Positions 50,625 through 60,863 of a DNA stretch of 64,000 bases are shown piece by piece. The notes below the pieces were generated by a model. That model saw only the letters and a program-made list of their open reading frames with translations, was not told the DNA's origin and made no database searches. Positions within the stretch are counted from its first letter, which is position 1; each line of letters opens with the position of its first letter. A program made the translations under genes and the position numbers. The stretch is from an uncultured Acidobacteriia bacterium (GTDB taxonomy: Bacteria; Acidobacteriota; Terriglobia; Bryobacterales; Bryobacteraceae): the NCBI GenBank assembly GCA_903929755.1, contig CAIYVZ010000163.1:1-64000 (forward strand), in the 5' to 3' direction.

Positions 50625-51557
50625 ATGCGCACCCTCCGCGTTCTGCCATTTCTGTTGCCCGCCACCGCCTGGCTGGCCATCGCGCAACTGGCTGTGCTGC
50701 CGCCCTCAAAGCCAGGGCCGCCGCCGCCCGAACTGGCGCCTGCTCCGGACAAACATCCGGTGGTGATGTTGTGGCCCCACGGCGCGCCGGGCTCGGAAGC
50801 CATGCGGGAGGAACAGGAGAGATACCGCACGGTGGGCGATCTGCTGATTATCGCCAACGAGCACCAGCCGTCCCTCACCGTTTACCTGCCGCCGAAACAC
50901 CTGGCCTCGGGAGCCGCGTTTGTCGTCGCGCCCGGAGGTGGTTTTCAGGAGCTCTGGATCACCGACGAAGGGTACCGTGTGGCCGAATGGTTGAGCCAGC
51001 GGGGAATAGCCGCTTTCGTGCTGAAGTACCGTCTGCCCAAAGCGCCGGGGTCAAAGTACACCGTTGAAGGAGAAGCCGTGGCGGACGTGCAGAGGGCCAT
51101 CCGCACGTTGCGCAGTCGGGCTGCGGAGTGGGGCGTGGATCCGGCCAGGGTGGGTGTAATTGGCTTCTCGGCGGGTGGAACGCTGGCTGGCCTGGCCGGC
51201 ACGCGCTACGACAACCCGCCACCCCGGCCCGCCGATGCTGTTGACCACCTGAGTGCGCGGCCAGACTTCATGGCGCTGATCTACGGAACGCCGTTCGCAT
51301 CCCCCGACTATCCCCTCCGCATCAACAAGGACACGCCGCCAACCTTCCTCGCCGGTGGGGGCGAAGACCGCATTACCGCCTCCTACCCCGACGTCTATCG
51401 CAAATTGCGCGATGCCGGGGTGAGTGCGGAACTTCATATCTATGCCGGTGTGCCCCACGGCTTTGGCATCCAGGGAGGTAATTCTTCAGCCGTCTCCGGC
51501 TGGCCGGACCGCCTGCGGGACTGGATGTTCGACCAGGGCTTTCTGACGAAGAAATAG
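50625..51557 (+). CDS. Secreted alpha/beta hydrolase (acetyl-esterase-like)
   Basis: 310 aa with a signal peptide (about 1-20) and AGGGGG upstream of the ATG. The oxyanion region is VAPGGGFQELWITDEGYRVAEWL; the nucleophile elbow GFSAGG contains the catalytic Ser; a late DRITAS and PHGFG supply the Asp/His. The fold matches the acetyl-esterase or bifunctional feruloyl/acetyl xylan esterase-like group. It may remove acyl groups from plant polysaccharides outside the cell. Confidence 0.82.
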   Translation: MRTLRVLPFLLPATAWLAIAQLAVLPPSKPGPPPPELAPAPDKHPVVMLWPHGAPGSEAMREEQERYRTVGDLLIIANEHQPSLTVYLPPKHLASGAAFVVAPGGGFQELWITDEGYRVAEWLSQRGIAAFVLKYRLPKAPGSKYTVEGEAVADVQRAIRTLRSRAAEWGVDPARVGVIGFSAGGTLAGLAGTRYDNPPPRPADAVDHLSARPDFMALIYGTPFASPDYPLRINKDTPPTFLAGGGEDRITASYPDVYRKLRDAGVSAELHIYAGVPHGFGIQGGNSSAVSGWPDRLRDWMFDQGFLTKK

Positions 51558-51562
51558 CCTTA

Positions 51563-52963
51563 TCAGGCCAGAATACCCTTGATCACGTCACCCGAGATGC
51601 CAGTCAGCCGCGCATCCAGGCCCTGGAACTTCACTGACAAACGCTTGTGGTCCACGCCCAGAACGTGCAGCATCGTCGCATGGAAATCATGCACGGTTAC
51701 CACATTTTCCTGCGCCGCGTAGCCGAAGTCATCGGTATTACCGTAGCTGATGCCCCGCTGAATTCCGCCACCCGCCATCAGGTAAGTAAAGCCCTTGATA
51801 TGGTGGTCACGCCCGTCGCCTCCCTGCGACATCGGCGTCCGCCCGAATTCCCCGCCCCAGATCACCAGCGTGTCATCCAGCATGCCGCGCTGCTTCAGAT
51901 CTTTAATCAGCGCAGCGGTGGCACGGTCGGTCTCCTGCGCCTTGAATTCCATGTTCGCTTTTACGCCGCCATGGTGATCCCAGTCGCGGTGATAAAGCTG
52001 AATGAACCGCACGCCGCGCTCCGCCAGCTTGCGCGCCAGCAGGCAGTTCGAAGCGAAGGAACCATCGCCGGGATGCGCCCCGTACATATCCAGCACGCTC
52101 TTCGGCTCTTTGCTGACGTCAACCAGATCCGGCACGCTCGTCTGCATCTTGAAAGCCAGTTCGTACTGCGCCACGCGGGTCAGAATTTCAGGGTCTTTCA
52201 GCGTCCCGTAGCCGATCTTGTTCATCGCATTCACGGCGTGAATCGATTGTTCCTGCAGCTTCGCATTCACGCCCGGCGGGTTGTTGATATAAAGGACCGG
52301 GTCTCCAATCGAGTTAAATTTCACGCCCTGAAACTTCGAAGGCAGTAGCCCGGCGGACCACTGGCGTGCCGCGATCGGCTGCATTTGCCCACCCTTGCCG
52401 TCTGACACAAGAACCACGAAGCCAGGCAGGTTTTCCGCCTCGGAACCCAGGCCATAAAGCAGCCACGACCCCATGCTGGGCCTGCCGGGAATGATGGACC
52501 CGGTGTTCATGATGGTGTGCGCCGGGTCATGGTTGATCTGCTCCGTCGTCATGGAGCGAACAATACAGAGCTCGTCAACTATGCTGCCAATCTGCGGGAA
52601 AAGCTCGCACAGCTGTTCTCCGTTTTTGCCGAAGCGCGCAAACTTATGCTGCGGCCCAAAGCAGACCAGTTCCTTGCCCTGCAATTGGGCGATCTGCTGG
52701 CCCTTCGTGAGCGACTCCGGCATCGGCTTGCCATCGAGTTTCGCCAGTTGCGGCTTGTAATCGAACGTCTCCAGATGCGAGGGTCCGCCAGCCTGATAAA
52801 GAAAGATCACCCGCTTCGCTTTGGCCGCATGGTGAAGAGGATTCACCATGCCTTTCGAACCCAGGCTCTGTGCCGAGAGAAGCGAGTTGAGCGCCAGCGA
52901 ACCGGAAATACCGCCCAAACCGGCACGGAGGAAAGAACGTCGGCAAAGTTCGTTAGAGTTCAT
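51563..52963 (-). CDS. DUF1501 family Tat-exported protein
   Basis: About 466 aa; two adjacent ATGs (52966, 52963) follow AGGAAT, and the second has the better spacing. The Tat-type N-terminus is CRRSFLRAGLGGISGSLAL. DUF1501 features: FLYQAGGPSHLETFDYKP, NHDPAHTIMNTG, RPSMGSWLLYGLG, ARKLAERGVRFIQLYHRDWDHHGG, TLVIWGGEFGRTPMSQGGDGRDHH and FHATMLHVLGVDH. It is an alkaline-phosphatase-superfamily-like protein of unknown substrate, regularly paired with a DUF1549/DUF1553 cytochrome protein, here the gene just upstream. Confidence 0.9.
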   Translation of the reverse strand: MNSNELCRRSFLRAGLGGISGSLALNSLLSAQSLGSKGMVNPLHHAAKAKRVIFLYQAGGPSHLETFDYKPQLAKLDGKPMPESLTKGQQIAQLQGKELVCFGPQHKFARFGKNGEQLCELFPQIGSIVDELCIVRSMTTEQINHDPAHTIMNTGSIIPGRPSMGSWLLYGLGSEAENLPGFVVLVSDGKGGQMQPIAARQWSAGLLPSKFQGVKFNSIGDPVLYINNPPGVNAKLQEQSIHAVNAMNKIGYGTLKDPEILTRVAQYELAFKMQTSVPDLVDVSKEPKSVLDMYGAHPGDGSFASNCLLARKLAERGVRFIQLYHRDWDHHGGVKANMEFKAQETDRATAALIKDLKQRGMLDDTLVIWGGEFGRTPMSQGGDGRDHHIKGFTYLMAGGGIQRGISYGNTDDFGYAAQENVVTVHDFHATMLHVLGVDHKRLSVKFQGLDARLTGISGDVIKGILA

Positions 52964-52979
52964 CATTATTCCTGGCACA

Positions 52980-55900
52980 TCAGTTCCTCGTAATCGTTTC
53001 GTGCAGGTTCAGAATGGCGCGCGTAACAGCGGTCAGCGCAGCCAGTTCCGCAGGCGCCACCGCTTTCGGCCGGGGAGCTTCCCCCACCGACAACAGCGCT
53101 TCCGCGGCTTTCGTATCCGCGCGGAATTGCTTCAGGCTCTCGGTATACAAACCCATCAATATCCGGCGTTCCTGCGGTGTCGGTGCCCGGTCTTCCGCAA
53201 GCCGGAACGCCTCGTCAATCGGGTTGCGCGCATTCGCTGCCAAAGCTCGTTGCGCAAACACGCGCGAGGCTTCCACAAAGATGGGATCGTTCAGCAGATC
53301 CAAAGCCTGCAGCGGAGTATTCGAGTTCGTCCGGTTCACCGCACACTCCTCCCGGGTCGGTGCATCGAAATTCAGCAGCGCCGGATGCAGAAACGTCCTC
53401 TGCCATTCGGTGTACACGCCCCGCCGATAAAGATCGCCACCCCGGCTCTCCGAATAGTCCCGCTTCGGGAAGTTCATCGCAAACAGATACCCCACGGGCG
53501 CGGCGGGTTTCACCGGCGGGCCTCCGAACCGGTCCACCAGCAGCCCCGAGACCTGCAACGCCGTATCGCGCACCACTTCCGCATCCACCCGGAAGCGGCT
53601 CTGCCGTGCCACCAGACGGTTATCCGGGTCCTTCTCATCCAGCGCCGGGGTACTCGTCGAGGCCTGCCGATATGCCTTGCTCAGCACAATCGTCCGCACC
53701 AGATGTTTCATATCCCACGCATGAGCGCTCGCTGCATCGTACGCGGGCTGCACAAACTCCGAAGCCAGCCAGTCCAGCAGTTCTGGATGCACGGGCCCTT
53801 CCCCCTGCGACCCCAAATCATCCAGCGACTTCGTAATCCCGATGCCAAAGAACTCACGCCAAACGCGGTTCACGTAAGCGCGCGCCGTCAACGGATTCTG
53901 CGCCGAGACCAGCCAGTTCGCCAGATCCAGCCGCGTCGCCCGCCGCCCGCCCGTATCCACCTTGCCCAGGAAAGCCGGCACCGCGGGCTGCACGATTTCC
54001 GTCGTCTCATTCATCCAGTCCGCGCGCGGCAGAATGCGTGTAATCCCTGGCTCCACAGCCTCTGTCGTCACCACCCGGGGAATCGTCCAGAAGAAGCGAG
54101 TCCGCTCCCAGGCCATCTGTTCCGCCCGGATCAGCAGCGGTTGCACCGCGGGCGTGGTGAATTCGAAGAAATCCAGAATCGCCTTCTGCTGTTTCTCCGT
54201 GCGCTTGTCAGGCTCCACTTTGAAGCCCTCCGTCACATCGAACGGAACCCCGTGCTCCACATCAACATTCAACACGGCCTGCTCCGCGTCGGTACGAGCT
54301 TTCGATTGCTTCCCGGTGTCGCCCAGAAAAGGCCAGCTGAACTCGGCATTCGACAACGCCAGCCGAAAGCGACCGATAACGGCGCGACGGATCGGCGAAT
54401 CCTGATGCAGCCGCACCGTAATCACAGAATCCGCCTGCGTGGTGACCTTCGCTCCGAATCGCAGCGCCAGCATGTGGCCTTCTGACCAGCCAGTAGCCGG
54501 GTCGCCATCGATAGCCGCCATCGCCGGAGCATCCACGTGGACATCGGTCTTATTGGCTGTCGCCAGCACCAGCGGGATCTTCTTTCCCCCAAGTTCCGCA
54601 TCCACTTCCGTGAGCACAAAACGATCCGCCCCACGCGCTAAACCGTTCCCCGGCAGCGTTTCATCGCTGTGCAGATCCAGCCCCAGCGCCGTCCACGTGC
54701 CAGCCCGGGGACGAAGCTCAACCGTATAGGTATCGTTGTCCGGAATCGGCCCCGAAGCCACAATCAACCCATCGCCCCGCTTCCGCTCGAAACCGTTGAC
54801 CGAACTGTCCACCGTTTCCGTGTTGTAGATCTTCAGAATGGAACCCGCGCCGGCACGCGCGGCAACAGGCTTCTGCCACTGCCAGGAACGGTCCGCAGTG
54901 CCCCCAAACGCTGGGTTCTTCGCCAGCAATTGCTTCGCCTGGTCGTCGAGTTCCTTCCGCGCCGCCTCAGCCTTCGCCGTCAGTTCATCCAGCCGCGCCT
55001 GTTGCTCCGGAGTAGCCAGCAACAGCTTGGCGCCCCATGCGTCCGCCCCCCGATCCGGCATCAACCCGGTTTCTTTAATGTCTGCAAAGAAGGCCTTCAT
55101 GGAATAGAAGTCCTTCGACGTGAACGGATCAAACTTATGATCGTGGCATTCGGCGCAGCCCATCGTCGACCCCAACCATGCCGCCGACAAAGTCCGCACC
55201 CGGTCCGCCCCATACTTCGCCAGATACTCCTTCGGCTGCAGACCACCCTCAGCCGAATAACGGTTCATCCGGTTATACGCCGACGCGGTCCGTTGCTCCA
55301 CCGTAGGATTCGGCATCAGATCACCCGCCAGCTGCTCACGAGTGAACTGATCGAACGGTTTGTTATCCCGGTACGCGCGAAGAACATAATCGCGATACGG
55401 CCACGCGGGCCACAGATTATCGCCATGAAACCCCGCCGAATCGGCATAACGAACCGCATCCAGCCAGTGCATCGCCTGCTTCTCCGCGTAGTGCGGCGAA
55501 GCCATTAAACGGTCCACCACCTTCACCCACGCGTCCGGCGATTTGTCGTTCTGAAAAGCCACCACCTCTGCAGGCGCGGGCGGCAGTCCCGTCAGATCAA
55601 ACGACGCCCGGCGCAGCAAAGTCCGGCGATCCGCTTCGGGAGAAAACTGCAGACCCTCGCGCGCCAGGCGGGCTTCAATAAACGCATCAATTGGATTCCC
55701 CGCAATTGGGCTCCCCGCTGCGGCAGCAGGCTCCGGCCGCCGCACCGGCTGATACGCCCAGTGCCCCTCATAAACCGCACCTTCAGCAACCCACTGCTTC
55801 ACGGTCGCCTTCTGCGCCTCCGTCAGCGTCTTGTGCGCAAACTCCGGCGGCATCGCCCTCGCGCCCGTGGCAAAGATGCGAGCAATAATCTCGCTGTGCT

Positions 55901-56126
55901 CCGGATCCCCCGGCACGATGGGTGTTTTCCCGTCGCGCAAAGGCTTCGTCGCCTCGTCACGCAGATCCAGCCGAAAATTCGCCATCCGCGAACTCTTATC
56001 TGGCCCGTGGCACCGAAAACACGTATCCGACATAATCGGCCGGATGTCGCGGTTAAAAGAAACCGGAGCGGCGGGCAGGGCGGCAGCGCAAACGGCCAAC
56101 ACCAGAAAAATACGGGCTACAAACAT
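52980..56126 (-). CDS. Planctomycete-type cytochrome protein (PSCyt1, DUF1549, DUF1553)
   Basis: 1048 aa if started at the ATG at 56126 (signal [19 protein letters not shown]); the frame is open to 56153, which would place the start inside a hairpin loop. The haem motif is CFRCH (36-40) in [22 protein letters not shown]1549 follows ([34 protein letters not shown]), with [13 protein letters not shown], then a concanavalin-like insert and C-terminal DUF1553 ([44 protein letters not shown]). It is an exported haem protein in an operon with the DUF1501 gene, whose start follows within about 15 bases. Confidence 0.9.
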   Translation of the reverse strand: MFVARIFLVLAVCAAALPAAPVSFNRDIRPIMSDTCFRCHGPDKSSRMANFRLDLRDEATKPLRDGKTPIVPGDPEHSEIIARIFATGARAMPPEFAHKTLTEAQKATVKQWVAEGAVYEGHWAYQPVRRPEPAAAAGSPIAGNPIDAFIEARLAREGLQFSPEADRRTLLRRASFDLTGLPPAPAEVVAFQNDKSPDAWVKVVDRLMASPHYAEKQAMHWLDAVRYADSAGFHGDNLWPAWPYRDYVLRAYRDNKPFDQFTREQLAGDLMPNPTVEQRTASAYNRMNRYSAEGGLQPKEYLAKYGADRVRTLSAAWLGSTMGCAECHDHKFDPFTSKDFYSMKAFFADIKETGLMPDRGADAWGAKLLLATPEQQARLDELTAKAEAARKELDDQAKQLLAKNPAFGGTADRSWQWQKPVAARAGAGSILKIYNTETVDSSVNGFERKRGDGLIVASGPIPDNDTYTVELRPRAGTWTALGLDLHSDETLPGNGLARGADRFVLTEVDAELGGKKIPLVLATANKTDVHVDAPAMAAIDGDPATGWSEGHMLALRFGAKVTTQADSVITVRLHQDSPIRRAVIGRFRLALSNAEFSWPFLGDTGKQSKARTDAEQAVLNVDVEHGVPFDVTEGFKVEPDKRTEKQQKAILDFFEFTTPAVQPLLIRAEQMAWERTRFFWTIPRVVTTEAVEPGITRILPRADWMNETTEIVQPAVPAFLGKVDTGGRRATRLDLANWLVSAQNPLTARAYVNRVWREFFGIGITKSLDDLGSQGEGPVHPELLDWLASEFVQPAYDAASAHAWDMKHLVRTIVLSKAYRQASTSTPALDEKDPDNRLVARQSRFRVDAEVVRDTALQVSGLLVDRFGGPPVKPAAPVGYLFAMNFPKRDYSESRGGDLYRRGVYTEWQRTFLHPALLNFDAPTREECAVNRTNSNTPLQALDLLNDPIFVEASRVFAQRALAANARNPIDEAFRLAEDRAPTPQERRILMGLYTESLKQFRADTKAAEALLSVGEAPRPKAVAPAELAALTAVTRAILNLHETITRN

Positions 56127-56127
56127 G

Positions 56128-56168
56128 GGGGGCACCTTACGAGCCATTATCACTCGTAAGGTGCCCCC
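56128..56168. promoter_or_regulatory. 16-bp perfect inverted repeat between the TonB gene and the cytochrome gene
   Basis: GGGGGCACCTTACGAG (56128-56143), loop CCATTATCA, and its exact complement (56153-56168). In the minus direction it begins 27 bases past the TonB receptor stop and ends two bases before the ATG at 56126, so it includes the upstream alternative start codons and the AAGG ribosome site. It could terminate the receptor transcript or hide the ribosome site of the cytochrome gene. No T run follows on either strand. Confidence 0.65.
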
Positions 56169-56194
56169 ATGCGATTCCCTGAAAATGCGTGCCC

Positions 56195-59100
56195 TTAGAA
56201 TGCGATGCGGAGCGAACCCTGCAGCGTGCCGTTATAGCCGTAGAAATTACTGAACGAGTAGCCCGTCGTCGCCGGGAACTTGCCGAATAGCTGGGGACTG
56301 GAGAAGTTCACCTGGTTGTTCGCCGTATTCAGGAAGCGCCGCTCCGGGAACATATTGTTCGCGTCCATTCTGGCCGTCAGCTTGTACTTCTCACGGAAGC
56401 TCCAGGTCTTGGTGATGGAATACTGTGGCCACCACAGCCACCCCGTCCGCGCAATGCCGTTACCCGCGTTACCCGCCGTGAATGCGGCCGGAACGTAGAA
56501 GGCATTGATGTTATAGAACGGATTCTGCGACTGCTGCGGCCAGACATTGGAGCCCAGCGAGTAGTTCGAAACGTTGATCGGCACGCCGGGGTTGATGCTC
56601 GGCACATTACCCTGCCCCGGCAGATACCGGTTCGGGCTTCCCGCCAGCGAGAAGTTCACAGGCAGCCCGCTGCGCACGCTCTGGATCGTCAGCACCGTCC
56701 AGCCACCAACCACCTGATCGAGGACACTGCCCGCCATGCCGCTGCGGTTCAGGAACTTCTTCCCCTTGCCGAACGGAAGGTCGTAGTTGAACTGATTCAC
56801 GAACTGGAACTTCTGGTCGTAGCTGGCGACGGCCTTGGTCAAATGCCACGCGTAATACTCCCAGCCGCTCGCCGCACCGCCAGTAATCGCCTTGCTGTAA
56901 GTGAACATGAAGTTCGCCGAGAAGCCGGAGCTGAAGCGATGCTGAACCCTGGCGATCCCTGAGTTAAAGCTGCTGTGGCCGAAATTGCTGAATTCGTTAA
57001 TCGCGCCGAACTGCGGGTACTTCAGGTACGACTGTGTACCTGCAAATACGGTGTTCAGCTGATTCGTATCCGTGGAGTTATAAATCGATTGCGGCAGCAC
57101 GTTGATATTGATACCGCCCGTATTGATCAGCCCCACACCAGACGCGCCCTGATAAACCAGTTCGGCCAGATAGTTGGGCTTAAACTCGTACTGCGCGCCC
57201 AGCGACCAGGTCAGCGTGTAGGGATTTCTCAGCGCCGGATCAATATAAGTGATGTTGCGCTGGCTGTAATTTGTTCCCACAAACTGCGCCGTCTTACCCG
57301 AAATATTGTAAGCAACATTGCCCGGACCCTGTGAAAGATAGAAGGCCGGGGAAGGATTCCCGGTCGGCTGCTGAATCACCGACTGAGCGGTATATTCATC
57401 CTGGCCAAGCTGCTGCACCACGTCCTGCGTGAACATGCCAAAGGAACCGCGCAGCACCACCTTCGGCTTCAGATTCCACGCGAAACCCACGCGGGGCGTG
57501 AAGTGATTGCCCGCTTTGTACAGCCCCCCCGTGGGGTGAATGATCGCGCCCATCTGGCCCGTCAGCGCATCCACCGTGGTGGGGCTGAATTGCGACTTCT
57601 GGCCGTACTGCGTGCTCGCAGATGTCTCCAGGCTGTAGCGCAGGCCAATGGAGACCGTCAGGTTGCGTCGGATGCGCCAGTCGTCCTGCACGTAGAACTG
57701 GTGCATCCACCAGCGCGGCAGGTAGTTCTGCAGCAGGGTGGTGAAGCTGGCCGAAGAGACCGCGCCCAGTTCCAGGGATGCGAACGAGTTTCCCGTATTC
57801 GGCGTGAGAGGCAAGCCGCTGCCGGCCGTGGTGAAGTTGAATACGCCGGAAGGCTGCGACGCAGCAATGTCGTTCTCGCGCTGCAGAATCCCCTGGTAAC
57901 CCCACTTGAACGTGTGCAGACCGTGCACCATGGTCATGTTGTCCGCCATGGAGATGCCTTCGTTGAGCGTCCGCGAACCGCCGCCGGGATTGGCCGTCCA
58001 GTTGAAGCTGGAACCCCCGCCACTCACCAGCCCCGGGAACGTCTGCGGTCCAACACCTGGAATCCCCAGCACGCCGGCCCAGCCCTGATTGGCCGTAACG
58101 GGCGTAATAATATCGTTGCGCCGCTGGTAACCCAGGCGAACTTCGTTGATCAGCGTGGGGCTGATGGTGAAGATATGGCTGAGCGCAATGTTGCGTTCAT
58201 CAATCGGCTCTGGCAGCCCGAAGCCGAGCGCCGTGTTGTCGATGGCGGTCCAGTTGAACAGTACGTTGTTCCGGCTGCCGATCACGCGGAATTTGTTCCA
58301 CACGTAGCGCACGAAAATCTTCTGGTTCGCGCCCAGCTGCTGGTCAATCTTGCCCAGATAGCCCTGCCGGTCTGAAATGAACTTATTGCCCGAATAGAAG
58401 TTGTTCACCGGCCCCGTGTTCTGGAAGGTGGAGGGCAGGTTCGGCAGGTTGTAAGGCTTCAGTGAAAAGAACTTCTTCGTCACCGGATCAATCCGGCTGG
58501 GCGGAATGATCTTCCCCGTGAATGCCGTCGCCGTGTATCCCGTGCCGTTCGCGCATCCGGCCGCCGCGCCGCACACGATGGACTTCGGATCGTAGATCGG
58601 CAACCCGGCGCCACCAAAGCTGAAGTCGCCGTTCAGTTCGTCCTGCGTGGGGACGGAGACGGTGGCAAAATTCGTTTCATGGTCATAATCCAGCCGGTAG
58701 CCCAGGAAGAAGAACGTCTTGTTCCGTCCGTCGTAAATCCTGGGGATCACAATGGGCCCGCTCAGCGTGGAGTTGAAGTTGTGGTACTCAAACGGCGTGT
58801 TCGTCGAGAACTGGTTGAACACCTGCCGGTGCAGCCACGCTTTGTTGATGTAGCGCTCTTCCGCCGAGAAATGCAGGTCATTGGTGCCGCTCTTGGTGGT
58901 CAGGTTATACGCGCCGCCCGCCGAGTGCCCGATTTCGGCCGGAATACCTGTCGTAAACACCTGCGCTTCCTGGAGCGAATCCACCGGCGGCGTGATCAGC
59001 GTGTTGGTATCGCCCAGCGCTTTGCCGAGCGCCTGTTTGGCGGTAACGCCATCAATGGTGTACGCCATCTGCTGTTCCGGTTGCCCCAGGATGTGGTAAC

Positions 59101-59602
59101 TCCCGTCGTTATTGGCCTGCGCGCCCATCTGGTAGTACAGGAAGTGTTGGGGCTTCGACTGCGGAATCGGCGTATCGTGGATCTCTTTCGCGTTCGTGAT
59201 GCCGCCCACAATGGCGTTGTCCGTGTTGAGCAGAGACGCCTCGGCCATCACGGTCACCTGTTCGGACAGCGCGCCCAGAGCCAGTTCCACGTTCATGCGG
59301 TGCGTCTCACCCGCATTCAGGCTGAACCCGGTCTGCTGGAAACGCTTAAAGCCCGGCGCTTCCACTTCCAGCCGGTAATTCCCCGGAATCTGAAACGGGA
59401 CGTAATACGAGCCCTCGTTGTTTGATTTACCTTTGGTCGCCACATTGGTGCCAACATTCGTGACGGTGACGTTGGCGTTCGCGACAGAGGCGCCGGTCGA
59501 ATCGGTTACGATGCCGACGACGGTGGCGGTACGGAAATCCTGCGCTGTTGCAACGGCAACCGCCATCAAACCGAAGGCGGTGAATCGAATAATAGTCTTC
59601 AT
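56195..59602 (-). CDS. TonB-dependent receptor, Oar-like, with carboxypeptidase-regulatory domain
   Basis: 1135 aa from the ATG at 59602 (signal MKTIIRFTAFGLMAVAVATAQ); the frame upstream to 59926 lacks a signal and overlaps the permease gene. The regulatory sandwich (VVGIVTDSTGASVANANVTV, GSYYVPFQIPGNYRLEVEAPGF) is followed by the plug (YTIDGVTAKQALG, HSAGGAYNLTTKSGTNDLHFSA) and a long barrel ending in LQGSLRIAF. Only a distant relative of the receptor at 20314. Probably takes up a polymer-derived nutrient. Confidence 0.9.
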   Translation of the reverse strand: MKTIIRFTAFGLMAVAVATAQDFRTATVVGIVTDSTGASVANANVTVTNVGTNVATKGKSNNEGSYYVPFQIPGNYRLEVEAPGFKRFQQTGFSLNAGETHRMNVELALGALSEQVTVMAEASLLNTDNAIVGGITNAKEIHDTPIPQSKPQHFLYYQMGAQANNDGSYHILGQPEQQMAYTIDGVTAKQALGKALGDTNTLITPPVDSLQEAQVFTTGIPAEIGHSAGGAYNLTTKSGTNDLHFSAEERYINKAWLHRQVFNQFSTNTPFEYHNFNSTLSGPIVIPRIYDGRNKTFFFLGYRLDYDHETNFATVSVPTQDELNGDFSFGGAGLPIYDPKSIVCGAAAGCANGTGYTATAFTGKIIPPSRIDPVTKKFFSLKPYNLPNLPSTFQNTGPVNNFYSGNKFISDRQGYLGKIDQQLGANQKIFVRYVWNKFRVIGSRNNVLFNWTAIDNTALGFGLPEPIDERNIALSHIFTISPTLINEVRLGYQRRNDIITPVTANQGWAGVLGIPGVGPQTFPGLVSGGGSSFNWTANPGGGSRTLNEGISMADNMTMVHGLHTFKWGYQGILQRENDIAASQPSGVFNFTTAGSGLPLTPNTGNSFASLELGAVSSASFTTLLQNYLPRWWMHQFYVQDDWRIRRNLTVSIGLRYSLETSASTQYGQKSQFSPTTVDALTGQMGAIIHPTGGLYKAGNHFTPRVGFAWNLKPKVVLRGSFGMFTQDVVQQLGQDEYTAQSVIQQPTGNPSPAFYLSQGPGNVAYNISGKTAQFVGTNYSQRNITYIDPALRNPYTLTWSLGAQYEFKPNYLAELVYQGASGVGLINTGGININVLPQSIYNSTDTNQLNTVFAGTQSYLKYPQFGAINEFSNFGHSSFNSGIARVQHRFSSGFSANFMFTYSKAITGGAASGWEYYAWHLTKAVASYDQKFQFVNQFNYDLPFGKGKKFLNRSGMAGSVLDQVVGGWTVLTIQSVRSGLPVNFSLAGSPNRYLPGQGNVPSINPGVPINVSNYSLGSNVWPQQSQNPFYNINAFYVPAAFTAGNAGNGIARTGWLWWPQYSITKTWSFREKYKLTARMDANNMFPERRFLNTANNQVNFSSPQLFGKFPATTGYSFSNFYGYNGTLQGSLRIAF

Positions 59603-59640
59603 GGACCTGCTCCCAACTGAAGGATCCTGCTCAAGACGGA

Positions 59641-59667
59641 AGAATCCCCAGTACTTGGGGGTAGTAT
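59641..59667 (-). promoter_or_regulatory. Possible promoter/operator of the TonB receptor
   Basis: TATACT on the minus strand (59667-59662) could be a -10. Next to it, CCCCA-GTACT-TGGGG (59647-59661) is an inverted repeat that a dimeric regulator could bind. No good -35 was found. Confidence 0.35.
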
Positions 59668-59807
59668 AGCTTACGCCGCCCGTACTGATGGCTCGGATCT
59701 GACTGCGGTGCGCCGGTAGCCGGTGGGTTGCGCTCCTGACCCTGAAAATAGCTGTGAGCCTGATGTTGGTCCCATGCAGCGCATACAGGAGTAGACTCGG
59801 GGTAGAG

Positions 59808-60863
59808 ATGGCAAATCGAAGGTCGCTGATTATTCTCGGAGCGCTGTTGGTTGCCCTGCTACCCGGTCTTTTCCTCATTTCCCGGCCCTTCCTCACACCC
59901 GGCCTGGTTGCCGCTGTCCTCGCCATCGTCTTCTACCCGGCCAACCAAAGGCTTGTGAAGCTCATGAAGCGCCCACAACTGGCCACTGCCTGCACCACCA
60001 CCATTGTCGTGCTCGGTCTGGGCCTGCTGCTGATCCTCGCCGGAATCACCCTTACCAACGAACTAAGAACCAGCTACGAGGCGCTGAATCAGCGTTCGCT
60101 CGATCAGGGTGGCTGGCCCGCGCTGGTCACCCAAACCGCCGACCAGCTCATCGGGAAGCTCGCCGCCCTGCTGCCGCTGGACAAAGACGCCATTCGCGAA
60201 AGCTTTCAAGACGGTCTCCGCTCCGCCGCCGGCAAACTGCTCAACTACGCCGGCGCCGTCCTCGGAGGCGTTACCAGTCTGCTGGTGGGAGCCTTCTTTA
60301 CCGCCGTTTTTCTCTACTTCCTGCTGCTGCGTGGCCAAGCCTGGCTTGCCACCTTGGCCGACCTCGTACCCCTGGAACGCGCCATCATCGCCACCCTCTT
60401 CCAAACCGTTGACGACGCGGTTACCGCCACCGTTTACGGCGTGCTCGCGGTGGCCGCCGGGCAAGGTCTGTTCCTCACGTTCGGTTTCTGGGTCGCCGAC
60501 GTCCGCTCCCCCCTGCTGTGGGGTGCCCTGGGAGGGTTCGCCTCCATCATCCCCGTGCTGGGAGCCCCCCTGGTCTGGGTTCCCGTCGTCTTTGGTTTAG
60601 CCCTGGCTGGCGCATGGTGGAAGGCCCTGTTCTTAGGCTTCTGGGGTGCCTTCATCGCAGGCTCTGTCGATAACGTGCTTCGCCCTCTGGTAGTAGGTAT
60701 CCGCGCCAAACAACACCCGCTGCTGATGGCGCTCGGAGCCCTCGGCGGCACATTTGCCTTTGGAATCCCAGGCATTCTCGCCGGCCCCGTGATCGTCTCC
60801 CTCGCGGGAGCGCTCATCAGGGAAATTCACGCCTTGCCGGCTGCGGACAACCCACCCCGCTGA
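59808..60863 (+). CDS. AI-2E family (PerM/YdiK-like) membrane transporter
   Basis: 351 aa from the ATG at 59808 with a GGGGTAGAG site; the frame upstream to 59754 is not conserved. Helices 1-2 (LLPGLFLISRPFLTPGLVAAVLAIVFYP), a large central soluble segment (TADQLIGKLAALLPLDKDAIRESF), then the conserved block VYGVLAVAAGQGLFLTFGFWVADVRSPLLWGALGGFASIIPVLGAPLVWVP shortened here to its key residues PVLGA and the end segment VDNVLRPLVVG. The family includes TqsA and Na+/H+ antiporter-like members; substrate unknown. It overlaps the convergent ATPase gene end by 37 bases. Confidence 0.85.
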   Translation: MANRRSLIILGALLVALLPGLFLISRPFLTPGLVAAVLAIVFYPANQRLVKLMKRPQLATACTTTIVVLGLGLLLILAGITLTNELRTSYEALNQRSLDQGGWPALVTQTADQLIGKLAALLPLDKDAIRESFQDGLRSAAGKLLNYAGAVLGGVTSLLVGAFFTAVFLYFLLLRGQAWLATLADLVPLERAIIATLFQTVDDAVTATVYGVLAVAAGQGLFLTFGFWVADVRSPLLWGALGGFASIIPVLGAPLVWVPVVFGLALAGAWWKALFLGFWGAFIAGSVDNVLRPLVVGIRAKQHPLLMALGALGGTFAFGIPGILAGPVIVSLAGALIREIHALPAADNPPR

